Shown here: piece by piece, positions 14,348 to 23,716 of the stretch | Layout of the letters: each line of letters opens with the position of its first letter | Position numbering within the stretch: the stretch's first letter is position 1 | Origin: CAZBNB01 sp964493245 | Lineage (GTDB): Bacteria > Pseudomonadota > Gammaproteobacteria > Legionellales > Legionellaceae | Direction of reading: 5' to 3' | DNA length: 30,781 bases | NCBI GenBank assembly: GCA_964493245.1 | Contig: CAZBNB010000029.1 | Coordinates: 1-30,781 of the forward strand | Notes under the pieces: model-generated | Seen by the model: only the letters and a program-made list of their open reading frames with translations | Databases searched by the model: none | What the model was told of the DNA's origin: nothing | Position numbers and translations under genes: made by a program

Positions 14348-15781
14348 ATGATACTCATTCCAACCATTTTATGTGGCGGTGCTGGCTCGAGATTGTGGCC
14401 TGTTTCTCGCGAATTACATCCCAAGCCTTTTATTCGTCTCACTGATGGCAAGAGCTTATTACAAAAAGCATTTGAGCGTGGCGCAACATTGTCTGGTGTC
14501 CACGAAGTTTTGACTGTAACTAATCAAGAGCTCTTTTTCAAAATAGAATCTGAAATACGAGAAATCAACCCTACTCAGCAAAAAACAGCGTTTATTCTTG
14601 AGCCTTTTGGTCGTAACACCGCTAGTGCTATCGCAATGGCAGCGCTGTACGTGAAAAAACATCATGGTGAGCAGGCACAGATGCTTATTCTGGCAGCTGA
14701 CCATCTTATTACCGATCAAAATGCATTTCAACAAGCGGTCTTAGAGGCGGCTGTTTTGGCTGATCAAGGAAAATTGGTGGCTTTTGGTATCCAGCCCAAC
14801 GAACCCAATACGGGGTATGGTTACATTGAGGCCAAAGGCAATGAGGTTTTGCAATTTGTCGAAAAACCCAGTTTAGAGCTAGCAGAAACATATCTGGCTA
14901 CCAAACGGTTTTTGTGGAATTCAGGCATGTATTTATTTTCTGCTGGTGCCATCCTCCGTGAGCTAGAGCAGTGCTGCCCGCAAATTTTGTCTGCTGTCAA
15001 AACCTGTTTGGAGCGTTCATCGGAAGTATCTGAGCGTGCCAGCGCGCGTTTGGTCTTGGAGCCGCACAGCTTTGCCCAGGTTCCAGAAAATTCGATTGAC
15101 TATGCGGTTATGGAAAAATCATCAGATGTTGCTGTGGTGCCCTGTCAAATTGGTTGGACGGATGTCGGCTCTTGGGAAATATTAGGTGATTTGATTGCTC
15201 CGGATGAAGAAGGCAATCGCCTGGATGGTGATACTTGCTTATACGATGTGAAAGATTGTTTCATTCAAAGCCCGGATCGTTTGGTTGCCGCGGTGGGGAT
15301 TGAAAATCTTTTTATTGTTGATACGCCGGATGCGCTATTGGTCGCGGATAAAAGCCGCGCCCAAGATGTCAAACACATTTATAACCAGCTTAAAAAACAA
15401 GATCATGATGTGCATAAAATACATCGTACGGTACACCGCCCCTGGGGAACTTACACCATCCTTGAAGAGGGCCCGCATTTTAAAATCAAACGTATTGTGG
15501 TCAAACCCGGAGCCAGTTTAAGCTTACAAATGCACCACCATCGCAGTGAGCATTGGATTGTGGTCAGTGGTATGGCAAAGGTTACCAATGGTGATGAAAC
15601 ATTCTTTGTCCATATCAACGAATCAACCTATATTCCAGCAGGACACAAACACCGACTAGAAAACCCAGGTGTGCTTGATTTGGTGATGATTGAAGTACAA
15701 AGTGGCGAATATCTCGGTGAGGACGATATTGTGCGCTACCAAGATAATTATGGTCGTGTACCGGAAGCAGAAGTTACTTAA
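14348..15781 (+). CDS. manC: Mannose-1-phosphate guanylyltransferase / mannose-6-phosphate isomerase, type II bifunctional
   Basis: The 477-residue enzyme makes GDP-mannose. The N-terminal nucleotidyltransferase has the pyrophosphorylase signature LCGGAGSRLWP (8-18) and then HPKPFI, followed by FGRNTASAIAMAA and FVEKP. The cupin-type phosphomannose isomerase domain begins near residue 360 (RPWGTYTILEEGPHFKIKRI) and includes QMHHHRSEHWIVVSG and YIPAGHKHRLENPG, with its metal-binding histidines. Length is standard. The ATG at 14348, one base after the glycosyltransferase stop, fits the family's N-terminus; an upstream in-frame start at 14261 would add residues that overlap the previous gene. 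Also known as xanB/algA-type. Confidence 0.95.
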   Translation: MILIPTILCGGAGSRLWPVSRELHPKPFIRLTDGKSLLQKAFERGATLSGVHEVLTVTNQELFFKIESEIREINPTQQKTAFILEPFGRNTASAIAMAALYVKKHHGEQAQMLILAADHLITDQNAFQQAVLEAAVLADQGKLVAFGIQPNEPNTGYGYIEAKGNEVLQFVEKPSLELAETYLATKRFLWNSGMYLFSAGAILRELEQCCPQILSAVKTCLERSSEVSERASARLVLEPHSFAQVPENSIDYAVMEKSSDVAVVPCQIGWTDVGSWEILGDLIAPDEEGNRLDGDTCLYDVKDCFIQSPDRLVAAVGIENLFIVDTPDALLVADKSRAQDVKHIYNQLKKQDHDVHKIHRTVHRPWGTYTILEEGPHFKIKRIVVKPGASLSLQMHHHRSEHWIVVSGMAKVTNGDETFFVHINESTYIPAGHKHRLENPGVLDLVMIEVQSGEYLGEDDIVRYQDNYGRVPEAEVT

Positions 15782-15786
15782 TTTTC

Positions 15787-17796
15787 ATGTTAAATCCTCA
15801 ACAAAAAGCCGCGGTTACTTACATAGATGGGCCCTTGCTGGTATTGGCAGGGGCTGGTAGTGGAAAAACACGCGTCATTATTCAAAAAATTGTACATTTG
15901 ATTGAGCTCGGTTATCAGGCCAATCGTATCGCTGCGGTGACTTTTACCAACAAGGCAGCCCAAGAAATGAAGCAGCGCATACAATCCTTGCTACCCGCCA
16001 ATAGGCGCCGCGGATTAAAAATTGCTACTTTTCATACGTTGGGACTGCATATTCTCAAACAAACCCCTGAGTTATGTGGATTAAACAAAACGTTTTCCAT
16101 TCTAGACAGTGAGGACTGCCTAAATATTATTCAAACCTTTCTACCCCCCGCAAGAAGACGCGATCGCGAAGAGTTATTGCGTGTTCAACAGCAGATTTCG
16201 GCATGGAAAAATGCTTTAGAAACGCCCCAGACCGCATCTGGAGATGCTGAGCTGCTTGATTTTTATGTGAAATATGAGCAAACACTGCGCACTTACCAAG
16301 CCGTAGATTTTGATAATCTCATTGGTTTGCCAGTGATGTTACTGCGCGATCACGCTGAAATACGAGAATATTGGCAAACACGTATTCAACATTTGTTAAT
16401 TGATGAATACCAAGATTCAAATGAAGCGCAGTATCAGTTGGTTAAATTGCTCGTTGGGCAAGTTGGTTCCCTCACGGCAGTCGGTGATGATGCCCAGTCT
16501 ATTTACGCATGGCGTGGTGCAAAACCGGAAAATTTGTTACACCTTGAGCGCGATTTTCCACAATTAAAACGTGTCAAGCTAGAGCAAAACTACCGATCCA
16601 CCGGGCGAATTTTGCATGCGGCAAATCAGCTGATTACACATAATCAATCTTTGTTTGAAAAGCGCTTGTGGAGTGAATTAGGTCCAGGCGATTTAATTCG
16701 CGTGCTGTGTTGTAAAGATGGTCAAGATGAGGCTGATCAGGTGATAGCGGATCTCATTAATCATCGATTACGTCATGGTTTTCCCTATCATCACTATGCG
16801 CTTTTGTATCGTGGTAATCACCAGGCGCGTTTATTTGAAAATACCTTGCGTTTGCAAAGTATTCCTTATCGCATCACCGGGGGTGACTCTTGGTTTTCTC
16901 GTACTGAAATTAAGGACATGCTGGCTTATATGCGTCTGTTATGTCACGAAACCGATGATGTTGCTTTTTTACGAGTATGCAACACACCCAAACGGGGCAT
17001 TGGCACCACAACACTGGCGGCGTTGGGTTTGTATGCCAAAGATAAGCCACACAATTTGTATCCGTGTAGCCATCATTTGGGTTTTTTATCGCAATTAAAT
17101 GAAAAGTCGCGTAAGGCAATGGATTCGTTTCACAAGTGGTTTAATGCTTACCGAATCCGCAGTCAACAAGAGCCGATTATTCCGGTTTTATATGACATGG
17201 TTAAAACCATGGGTTATGAAGATCATTTAATTGATTTACACGAAACACCACAGAAAGCGCAGCGTTGTCTAGACAATGTTTATGAATTGATTCAATGGGT
17301 AGAAAAATTGTTAGAAAAAAACCCAGAGCATCAGCTAAGTGATGTCTTAAATACCTTAATGTTGATTGATATTTTAGATCAAAATAAAGATGCCGACCAA
17401 GATGCAGTGCAATTGATGACATTGCATGCTTCAAAAGGGCTAGAGTTTCCTTGTGTTTATTTGGTTGGGATGGAGGAAGAGCTGTTACCACATCGAACCA
17501 GTATTGAGGCTGATCAGGTCGAAGAAGAGCGCCGCCTAGCATACGTTGGTATTACGCGTGCCCAGCAATACCTCACTCTAACGTTGGCTAAACAACGTCG
17601 GCGCGCCGGTGCATTACATCATTGCACTCCCAGTCGTTTTTTAGATGAGCTACCGAATGATGATATGGAGTGGTTTGGCCGTTCAACCGCAACACCGGAA
17701 CAAGCTTTTGCCAGAGCCCAAACCCATTTGGCAGGGTTGCGAGAAATGCTTGGAATTAAAAATCGTGAAAGCGATATGTCAATAGATCCTAAATAA
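15787..17796 (+). CDS. rep: ATP-dependent DNA helicase Rep (UvrD/Rep, SF1A)
   Basis: The 669-residue protein aligns with Rep from its first residues (MLNPQQKAAVTYIDGP). The SF1 motifs are complete: Walker A GAGSGKT (22-28), TFTNKAAQEMK (motif Ia), LIDEYQDSN (II), VGDDAQSIYAWRGA (III), LEQNYRS (IV), LMTLHASKGLEF (V) and YVGITRA (VI). Rep is a 3'-5' helicase that travels with the replication fork and clears bound proteins. It starts six bases after manC. The C-terminus is short, as in Rep rather than UvrD. Confidence 0.95.
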   Translation: MLNPQQKAAVTYIDGPLLVLAGAGSGKTRVIIQKIVHLIELGYQANRIAAVTFTNKAAQEMKQRIQSLLPANRRRGLKIATFHTLGLHILKQTPELCGLNKTFSILDSEDCLNIIQTFLPPARRRDREELLRVQQQISAWKNALETPQTASGDAELLDFYVKYEQTLRTYQAVDFDNLIGLPVMLLRDHAEIREYWQTRIQHLLIDEYQDSNEAQYQLVKLLVGQVGSLTAVGDDAQSIYAWRGAKPENLLHLERDFPQLKRVKLEQNYRSTGRILHAANQLITHNQSLFEKRLWSELGPGDLIRVLCCKDGQDEADQVIADLINHRLRHGFPYHHYALLYRGNHQARLFENTLRLQSIPYRITGGDSWFSRTEIKDMLAYMRLLCHETDDVAFLRVCNTPKRGIGTTTLAALGLYAKDKPHNLYPCSHHLGFLSQLNEKSRKAMDSFHKWFNAYRIRSQQEPIIPVLYDMVKTMGYEDHLIDLHETPQKAQRCLDNVYELIQWVEKLLEKNPEHQLSDVLNTLMLIDILDQNKDADQDAVQLMTLHASKGLEFPCVYLVGMEEELLPHRTSIEADQVEEERRLAYVGITRAQQYLTLTLAKQRRRAGALHHCTPSRFLDELPNDDMEWFGRSTATPEQAFARAQTHLAGLREMLGIKNRESDMSIDPK

Positions 17797-17863
17797 ACAT
17801 GGCTGCCTTTATAAAATTATTTTTTTGAGTTAAATCCAACTTATATTTGAACAAAAAGGCGGA

Positions 17864-17977
17864 ATGGCATTAAAAGGAAAGCTACATAATTTTGTCAGTG
17901 AGCATAAGGATGGTGCTGATGTAGACAAACAAACATCCCCTGCCGAACCAAGCGACAGTCAAAATCATTCATACTGA
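17864..17977 (+). CDS. Possible 37-residue protein
   Basis: An ATG at 17864, three to five bases after AAGGCGGA, opens a 37-codon frame ending TGA. The product is hydrophilic, starting MALKGKLHNFVSEHKDG and rich in Asp, Ser, Gln and His. It has no recognisable domain. It lies in the 366-bp gap between rep and the 962-aa gene. It could be chance; the ribosome-binding site is its main support. Confidence 0.3.
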   Translation: MALKGKLHNFVSEHKDGADVDKQTSPAEPSDSQNHSY

Positions 17978-17993
17978 TTGAGAGCACGTAACC

Positions 17994-18025
17994 ATATGAT
18001 TAAAAAATTAATTTTTTAATCATAT
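17994..18025. terminator. 32-bp perfect AT-rich palindrome, possible bidirectional terminator or operator
   Basis: ATATGATTAAAAAATT and its exact complement abut with no loop. It follows the small reading frame and precedes the promoter at 18106. The runs of A and T on both sides of the centre fit a weak terminator in either direction, but the lack of GC in the stem makes this uncertain; a protein-binding dyad is equally possible. The rest of the 17797-18162 gap shows no other structure. Confidence 0.4.
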
Positions 18026-18105
18026 TAAAAACACTTTCATCAATAAATGTTTTAATGGATTTTACCGCTCTTCAATAACATTAGCCAAAATAAATACTTT
18101 CTATC

Positions 18106-18134
18106 TTGATAATTGCCAGATTGTCATGTATAGT
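18106..18134 (+). promoter_or_regulatory. Sigma-70 promoter for the 962-aa membrane protein gene
   Basis: TTGATA (18106-18111) and TATAGT (18129-18134) are exactly 17 bp apart. The start codon at 18163 would have a leader of about 22 nt. The -10 overlaps a small TGTATAGTACA dyad. Confidence 0.6.
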
Positions 18135-18162
18135 ACACATCCAGATTTGCTTCTGAGATGTT

Positions 18163-21051
18163 ATGATCATGTTGGAGTTTATCCGCCGTCATTTGATTCC
18201 TAGTCCTACCTTCATTTTTGCTGTTGGCGCTGGCCTGATTATTGGCTTTTTAAGCTTCAGCGGTATGTACGTTTTATTGCCTGTTTTGGCGGTTGCGATA
18301 GTTGCTTTTGTTTTATCGGTCGCTTATGAAGGCGAAATTTATTATCAAAATATTAAAAACGCGTTTAATAAGCTATTTAACCCCCATTATTATAAAGAGC
18401 AGCTGGCAAAAGAATGTTTGCGAGAGTTGTTGCCGATTATGGAGGAAAAAAAGCGGCAGTTTCTTAAGCTGCAGGCTAAATTTGAGTTGGATACATTACT
18501 CGAAGAGTTATCCTCATTTTGTGTCACTGGCACACCAAGTGAAGAGCAAGTGGTTAAATATGAGGCGTATCTCAAAAATATTCATGAGTATATACCCAAT
18601 AGTCCTACTGTAGAAAAGCTCCCAACGGCCGAGCAATTTAGTAAAACGCATCCATTTGTTTTAAGAGGACAATTATCTGCGCTGCATGACGCGTTAATGA
18701 ATGAAACCAATACCTTCTTAAAATCACACGATACCACGCCTTTTTTCGATGATTTTTTACGTTTACTGCAAATTTATCATCAATATGATTCACCCAATTT
18801 AAGCGGTTATGAATTAAAACTAGACAATACATGGACAAAAACGGTTTTAAGCAAACGCATCATCCATTTAAGCCAACAAGATGGGAAAATATGTTATTCT
18901 CTCATTACACCGAATGGCCAAGAAATTTACAAACTCCCCACTCATATTGATGCTCCTAAGCCATTTAATCTAACAAAATTAAACGATCTTAAGCCGCAAA
19001 TTTTAGCCGTTATGCAAGCCAATCAGCATGTACAAGCGGATCATCGTGATGACAAAGAAAAACTGAAGAAAACACTGCAAACACTCGAGCGGGCATTTAT
19101 TGATCAACTGTTTCGCAGTGAATCACAAGATAGTACACCAACACCCATGGAAACGGCAAAATACTTAAAAGGGCTACACGAGGTTTTAAATCAAGACAGA
19201 GCAACTTGGATCACTAAACTGAAAAAGCGTCGTTTTGCTTTTCGTGTGACCCAAGGCTTAAGCGTCATTGCCGCTTTGTTTATGATGTTAGGCTCTTCTT
19301 TTTTATTGGTCGAAGCATTTAGTGTGTTTCCTTTTATGGCAGCCATCCCTTTTGGTATCTGGCCGGCTTTTGTTGTGCCTATGGCCGTGATAGCGGGAAC
19401 CGCTTTTGGACTCCTGACCTTTAATGCCGTCACGGATCTGATCAATGATGACATCATTTTAAATCGCTATCGTAAAATCAAGGCCGATTGGAAGGCTGGA
19501 TTAACGCTTCGTTCCGGACTCATGCTATTCGCTACGGTCAGTCTGATGGCTTTAACCATCGCGCTCACTGTCTGTACAGCAGGTACTTGGTGGACTGTTA
19601 TCAAGCACACACGACCTATTTTTGCATTTATGCGCCATATTCCTGCCGCCGTTATCGGATTTGTGGCCGCAGTGCTGGGCGCTGCTTCTTTGGCTTTTAA
19701 TGCAACCAACACCTTGCAGACACTGGAAGAGTTCGATGAAATTGATGGTGAAGTGGGTGAGCACCCTTATAACATCGATCTTTGTGAGCTTGAAGTGGGT
19801 GAGCCACTACCAAACAATTTGACTCGATTGACCCTCATAAAACAAGGCCGCCAATATTGGGTATATGGATCTTCGGATGGTAAAAAATGGCAGTATACGG
19901 AACTACCTGGAAGTCGATTCGCTCGCCTTAATTTTCAGCGAGGATATAGCTTGGCATTGATGTCATCTCTACCGGATGGCGACATTGAAAATGCCGTGCA
20001 AGGTCAGGTGTATTTATCCGAGAATCCGAAAGAATATTTTGTCAAAGGGATGCTTGGAAAAGCGCCATTACCAGACTCGATAAATTTAACCGATTTAAGT
20101 GAGAAACTGACGGATATTCAGTTTAAAAAAGATATCTTAAAGATGCTATCTAAAGCAGGTGATATTCAGCCCCGCCTGGCATTTGGCTGGCGCAATGCTT
20201 TTATTTACTTATTTATTAAGCGTTTTGGAGCACACACGTTTATACCCGGTCGTGCAACTTGGGCGCAGTGGCTAAGTAATCCGCAGACATGGAATCCGTT
20301 TCGCATCATATTAAAACTGACGTATACCCCTCTGAGAATCGTTTTTTTCTTAGGACATTTGGTTAGTATTGGAGTGACCTCTGACAGATTGCCTGGTCTA
20401 GATGAAATCTTATCGGCACTGATTGGTATTGTGGCTGAATTTTTTGAAGACTGGCACTATTTCTTTAGCTTTGAACATGCGCATCGCGATGATATTCAAT
20501 CGTTGTATGACGAATACAGTGAAAAAGAAGGTGGGCATGATCACAAGGATGATTTTCCAACGCGAATTTTACGCACTCTTTTTTATCCTTGCATTTATCT
20601 CGCGGCTTGGTGGGATAGCGCTTTTAGTGCGCGTCAGCAATTTGATAACCCCGTACGAGAATATGCCTCTTGGTGGGGTGATTCTGAGAAGGTGCTCTCG
20701 TTTGAAGAAGCCATGGACAAGCATTTGGGATTACAAGCGCAAAAAGAAGTCACTCTCAATGAGGAAGATAAAACATATTTGAGTGATGTCTATCAAGAGC
20801 CTGAAAGTGTGACGGCGTCATCAACATCATTGCCGTTACCGGTTGCCACGCCCGTGGTCCAAAAAGCGCACAACGAGCAACCTTATGTTTTAGATAATCT
20901 TGCAAAAATCGCGGCTAAGCAAGATGCCGTACAAAAACGTGTCCGTGATTTTAGTCTTTTTAAGCCACGTGATATGTGTTGTAATCGTCCTCACAATAAT
21001 AAGCGAACAGATGATTATGCGACGACAACATCCCACATTCTCACGCAGTAA
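18163..21051 (+). CDS. Large multi-pass membrane protein, function unknown
   Basis: I do not recognise this 962-residue protein. A hydrophobic hairpin at about 12-52 (FIFAVGAGLIIGFLSF and VLLPVLAVAIVAFVLSVAYE) anchors the N-terminus. A long charged helical region follows to about 360. A central cluster of four to five membrane segments spans about 363-517, rich in Ala, Gly and Phe. Residues 520-720 are mixed soluble sequence, with further amphipathic hydrophobic stretches near 718-740 and 805-825, and a flexible tail. No catalytic motif is seen. Paired hydrophobic hairpins in a very large orphan recall membrane-targeted effectors of host-associated bacteria, but this is inference. It has its own promoter and overlaps the next gene by 41 bp. 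Confidence 0.8.
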   Translation: MIMLEFIRRHLIPSPTFIFAVGAGLIIGFLSFSGMYVLLPVLAVAIVAFVLSVAYEGEIYYQNIKNAFNKLFNPHYYKEQLAKECLRELLPIMEEKKRQFLKLQAKFELDTLLEELSSFCVTGTPSEEQVVKYEAYLKNIHEYIPNSPTVEKLPTAEQFSKTHPFVLRGQLSALHDALMNETNTFLKSHDTTPFFDDFLRLLQIYHQYDSPNLSGYELKLDNTWTKTVLSKRIIHLSQQDGKICYSLITPNGQEIYKLPTHIDAPKPFNLTKLNDLKPQILAVMQANQHVQADHRDDKEKLKKTLQTLERAFIDQLFRSESQDSTPTPMETAKYLKGLHEVLNQDRATWITKLKKRRFAFRVTQGLSVIAALFMMLGSSFLLVEAFSVFPFMAAIPFGIWPAFVVPMAVIAGTAFGLLTFNAVTDLINDDIILNRYRKIKADWKAGLTLRSGLMLFATVSLMALTIALTVCTAGTWWTVIKHTRPIFAFMRHIPAAVIGFVAAVLGAASLAFNATNTLQTLEEFDEIDGEVGEHPYNIDLCELEVGEPLPNNLTRLTLIKQGRQYWVYGSSDGKKWQYTELPGSRFARLNFQRGYSLALMSSLPDGDIENAVQGQVYLSENPKEYFVKGMLGKAPLPDSINLTDLSEKLTDIQFKKDILKMLSKAGDIQPRLAFGWRNAFIYLFIKRFGAHTFIPGRATWAQWLSNPQTWNPFRIILKLTYTPLRIVFFLGHLVSIGVTSDRLPGLDEILSALIGIVAEFFEDWHYFFSFEHAHRDDIQSLYDEYSEKEGGHDHKDDFPTRILRTLFYPCIYLAAWWDSAFSARQQFDNPVREYASWWGDSEKVLSFEEAMDKHLGLQAQKEVTLNEEDKTYLSDVYQEPESVTASSTSLPLPVATPVVQKAHNEQPYVLDNLAKIAAKQDAVQKRVRDFSLFKPRDMCCNRPHNNKRTDDYATTTSHILTQ

Positions 21052-22024
21052 AAAATTCCTTACATGCTTTCTCTTGGTGTTGCCATTCTGTGTTGTGGCC
21101 CACGATGTTTTGCTGATTGGCCACCGCGGAGCCAGGGGGCTTGCGCCAGAAAACACCTTGCCGGGTTATCGTACCGCTCTGTTGCAACACGTTGATATGG
21201 TTGATTTGGACATCACCATGACACAGGACGGGGTGTTGGTGGTGCAACATGATCTACAACTCAATCCAGACATAACACGAGATCAAAAAGAACGTTGGCT
21301 TCAAAACCCGACACCGATTGTCAAAAAACAAACACTGAAACAATTAAAAATCTATGATGTAGGGCGAATCAAACCGGGGTCTACGTATGCCGCGTTATTT
21401 CCAAACCAACAAGCCTTTGATCACACCGCCATTCCAACATTGAAGGAAGTGATTCATTTGGTAAAGCAGCAAGCGCCGACAGTGGGTTTTCAAATTGAGA
21501 TTAAAACTGACCCAACGGATATGAACAGTGCCTCGCCTAAAAAGATTGCCGAGATGTTAGCAACGATCTTAAAAGCGGAGCACATTCTAGCGCGCACCAA
21601 GGTACAATCTTTTGATTGGCGAGCCCTGGACATCATTCAAACCCTCAATCCAGCTATCCAAACGGCTTATCTCACCGATACCGACATGCAGCGTAACATG
21701 CAAAATACCGATGCAACGATCGCGGGTCAATGGACCGGTGGAAAACTACTAAAAAATTACCATGATGACATACCGTACATGATTAAAACTTTGGGGGGCG
21801 CTTGGTGGGATGCTGAAGACAGGGTTTTGAGCCAAGCCAATGTTCAGCGCGCACATCAATTGGGTCTAAAAGTGGCTGCGTGGTCTTGGCCCGAGCGTAC
21901 GGGCAAAGCCATTGACTTACCCATGGTGAAAAAACTGCTTGCCATGCAAGTAGATGCTATCATTACTGATCGGCCGGATTTAGTGAGGCCGCTCATCAAA
22001 GAGGCGGGTTTTTCATCAACATAG
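21011..22024 (+). CDS. Secreted glycerophosphodiester phosphodiesterase (GDPD)
   Basis: The enzyme hydrolyses glycerophosphodiesters to glycerol-3-phosphate and an alcohol. The catalytic region is clear: H38-R39 in GHRGARGLAPENT with E47, the metal site D65-L-D67, and H80-D81 in VVQHD, followed by LNPDITRD, typical of proteobacterial periplasmic GDPDs. The usual first acid of the E-x-D pair is Asp here. GFQIEIKTDP supplies a later conserved Glu. The start at 21011 (MIMRRQ; ATG at 21017 is equivalent) gives a basic N-terminus and a signal peptide with a core FLLVLPFCVVA ending near residue 30, so it is probably periplasmic. It overlaps the 962-aa gene by 41 bp in another frame, so the pair is likely coexpressed. 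An earlier in-frame ATG at 20900 is less likely. Confidence 0.9.
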   Translation: MIMRRQHPTFSRSKKFLTCFLLVLPFCVVAHDVLLIGHRGARGLAPENTLPGYRTALLQHVDMVDLDITMTQDGVLVVQHDLQLNPDITRDQKERWLQNPTPIVKKQTLKQLKIYDVGRIKPGSTYAALFPNQQAFDHTAIPTLKEVIHLVKQQAPTVGFQIEIKTDPTDMNSASPKKIAEMLATILKAEHILARTKVQSFDWRALDIIQTLNPAIQTAYLTDTDMQRNMQNTDATIAGQWTGGKLLKNYHDDIPYMIKTLGGAWWDAEDRVLSQANVQRAHQLGLKVAAWSWPERTGKAIDLPMVKKLLAMQVDAIITDRPDLVRPLIKEAGFSST

Positions 22025-22056
22025 ATCTTGCTATAGCCAAGAGGACGGTATCTTTT

Positions 22057-22075
22057 CTTTAAGTTGATGCCATTA
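22057..22075. repeat. End fragment of the family D element
   Basis: CTTTAAGTTGATGCCATTA matches the right terminal repeat of the elements at 1180-1313 and 3607-3728 apart from one extra base and one substitution. No left end is found in the 182-bp gap between the convergent genes, so this is a decayed remnant. Confidence 0.5.
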
Positions 22076-22206
22076 CCAGGGGTACGATTTTTAAGTGTGG
22101 CTAAACCGCGCGATCTGGGAATGGCCTTCGAGACGCAGCTCATGCTGCTCTTCAGGACGAACGGGTTCTTATGTGTACAAAAAACGCACCCCCATTGCCT
22201 AAACAA

Positions 22207-23502
22207 TTACGCTCGATTTGAATTTTTACCGCCACCCAGTTCGATATTGCCGGAGACAGTATTGTCTTCTGCGTTGAGACGAGCTTTATCGATCATCTCC
22301 TCCACTATGTTATTAAACGCTTTAATAGAGGTGGTTTTGTGACCAAACACGCTTCCTACCAGACCACTCCAATCTTGATTCGTTTTTAGCACTTTATATT
22401 CATCGGATTTTTTATATTGATCAACATATGCCTGAATCTCGTTCTCAGACTTATTTTTCAGGGCAAGCTTAAAATCCGATAAAATAGCCGTTTTCAGCAT
22501 ATCGCCCATCATATTTTTATAAGCAGCACTCTTATTTTTGCGAAATTCTACGGTAAACCTATGCATATGCAGCTTTGATTCTTCCCAGTTCGAATTCATT
22601 TTACAGCGCTCAGCTACCAACTCCACATCTTGTGCTTCCGCTGATTTATAGTGCAAGTTATGGCTTAATTGTTGCGACAAACCATTATAAAATTGATTAT
22701 ATTTAGAGATAAATGCGTTATCTACATTTCCAGCACGAGTAAGCACGTTTTTTATAAAAAGCGCTCTATCTTGCGAAGATAAAGAAGCGATTTTCTCAAT
22801 AATTTCAGAGTATCGTGGGTTATTTGTCGGTGTTTCTTCATTATTGAGAATAGTATACAACTCTTCAACTTGGGCGGTCCTGTCCTCTTGATTATTGCTG
22901 TTTTCATGGAGTGTTTCTATTTGAGGCGTATTTTTAGATGACGCCTCATTGGATACGGCTTCCGATGCTTTCCTAGCTTCTTCTGCTGCTATCCTCGGGC
23001 GGTATACTTCTATCGCGAATGCCATTGCACTCGATTCTTTGGTCTTTATCCAATTATCCAATGCTTCCTTTGACTTGAGCTTATGATAATGTTGCTTGCA
23101 TTCATCGAAAAAAGCGCTGAGTTTAGGATCCTTGCCCTTATATTGTTCATGATACTCCCTCACAATACGGTTAGCTCTTCGCCAATTATCATCGTTATAA
23201 GGACTGAAGTGTCTTGATCTTTGCACAGCGCTGCTGCGGTAAAAACTATCATCGGAAAGTTTTTTATACGTTTTATCTATACCCATCATTCTAGCAATCC
23301 GATGTTCCCAAGTATTGTATTTATTTTTATAGTTGTCTTCTCGTGTATAAGCGGCGTTCCTTTTTTTTTCGAGCCCGTTGTAATTCGCATCATTTCGGAT
23401 CTGCTCCACATTTTTATTAAATAAAATCCGCAAATTATCAAGATATCGCTGCTTTATTTTTTCAATGGAGGTTCCTTTATACTCAGGCTCTTTCAATAAC
23501 AT
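22207..23502 (-). CDS. Orphan helical protein of about 431 residues, function unknown
   Basis: I do not recognise this protein. It is hydrophilic and strongly charged, with long predicted helices, a Glu/Ser/Asn-rich linker near residues 180-220 (EEARKASEAVSNEASSKN), and no signal peptide, membrane segment or cysteine pattern of note. The tail GNIELGGGKNSNRA is flexible. The ATG at 23502 lies eight bases after AGGAAGGAG; ATG at 23508 and GTG at 23511 are in frame but too near that site. It converges with the GDPD gene. Its soluble orphan character resembles the 506-aa protein, and an effector-like role is possible but unsupported by any motif. Confidence 0.75.
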   Translation of the reverse strand: MLLKEPEYKGTSIEKIKQRYLDNLRILFNKNVEQIRNDANYNGLEKKRNAAYTREDNYKNKYNTWEHRIARMMGIDKTYKKLSDDSFYRSSAVQRSRHFSPYNDDNWRRANRIVREYHEQYKGKDPKLSAFFDECKQHYHKLKSKEALDNWIKTKESSAMAFAIEVYRPRIAAEEARKASEAVSNEASSKNTPQIETLHENSNNQEDRTAQVEELYTILNNEETPTNNPRYSEIIEKIASLSSQDRALFIKNVLTRAGNVDNAFISKYNQFYNGLSQQLSHNLHYKSAEAQDVELVAERCKMNSNWEESKLHMHRFTVEFRKNKSAAYKNMMGDMLKTAILSDFKLALKNKSENEIQAYVDQYKKSDEYKVLKTNQDWSGLVGSVFGHKTTSIKAFNNIVEEMIDKARLNAEDNTVSGNIELGGGKNSNRA

Positions 23503-23531
23503 GGGCATCACTCCTTCCTCTACTTGTATTT

Positions 23532-23540
23532 ATTATAGCA
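23532..23540 (-). promoter_or_regulatory. Extended -10 promoter for the 431-aa orphan
   Basis: On the minus strand TGCTATAAT is a perfect extended -10 (TGN plus TATAAT), about 30 bp before the start codon. The -35 region is poor, as is usual for extended -10 promoters. Confidence 0.55.
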
Positions 23541-23716
23541 TTTTTATACAGATAGATTTTTTTGTGAGCTAAATGTAGTGGCATTTTTGTATGCTGGCGT
23601 TTGGCCTGTCTACACGAAGTATTTTGTAATCGCTCTATCGTGTGGAATGAACACTTACGGTGTTTTTTATGTCGACAGCGGTGTCTTAAAGAAGCGGAGC
23701 CTCTGATAAGGGCCGT

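Noticed and set aside
20900..21010. Upstream in-frame start for the GDPD gene
   Set aside because: It places a hydrophobic segment and then a second signal peptide in series; the start at 21011 gives a normal basic N-terminus and a single signal peptide.
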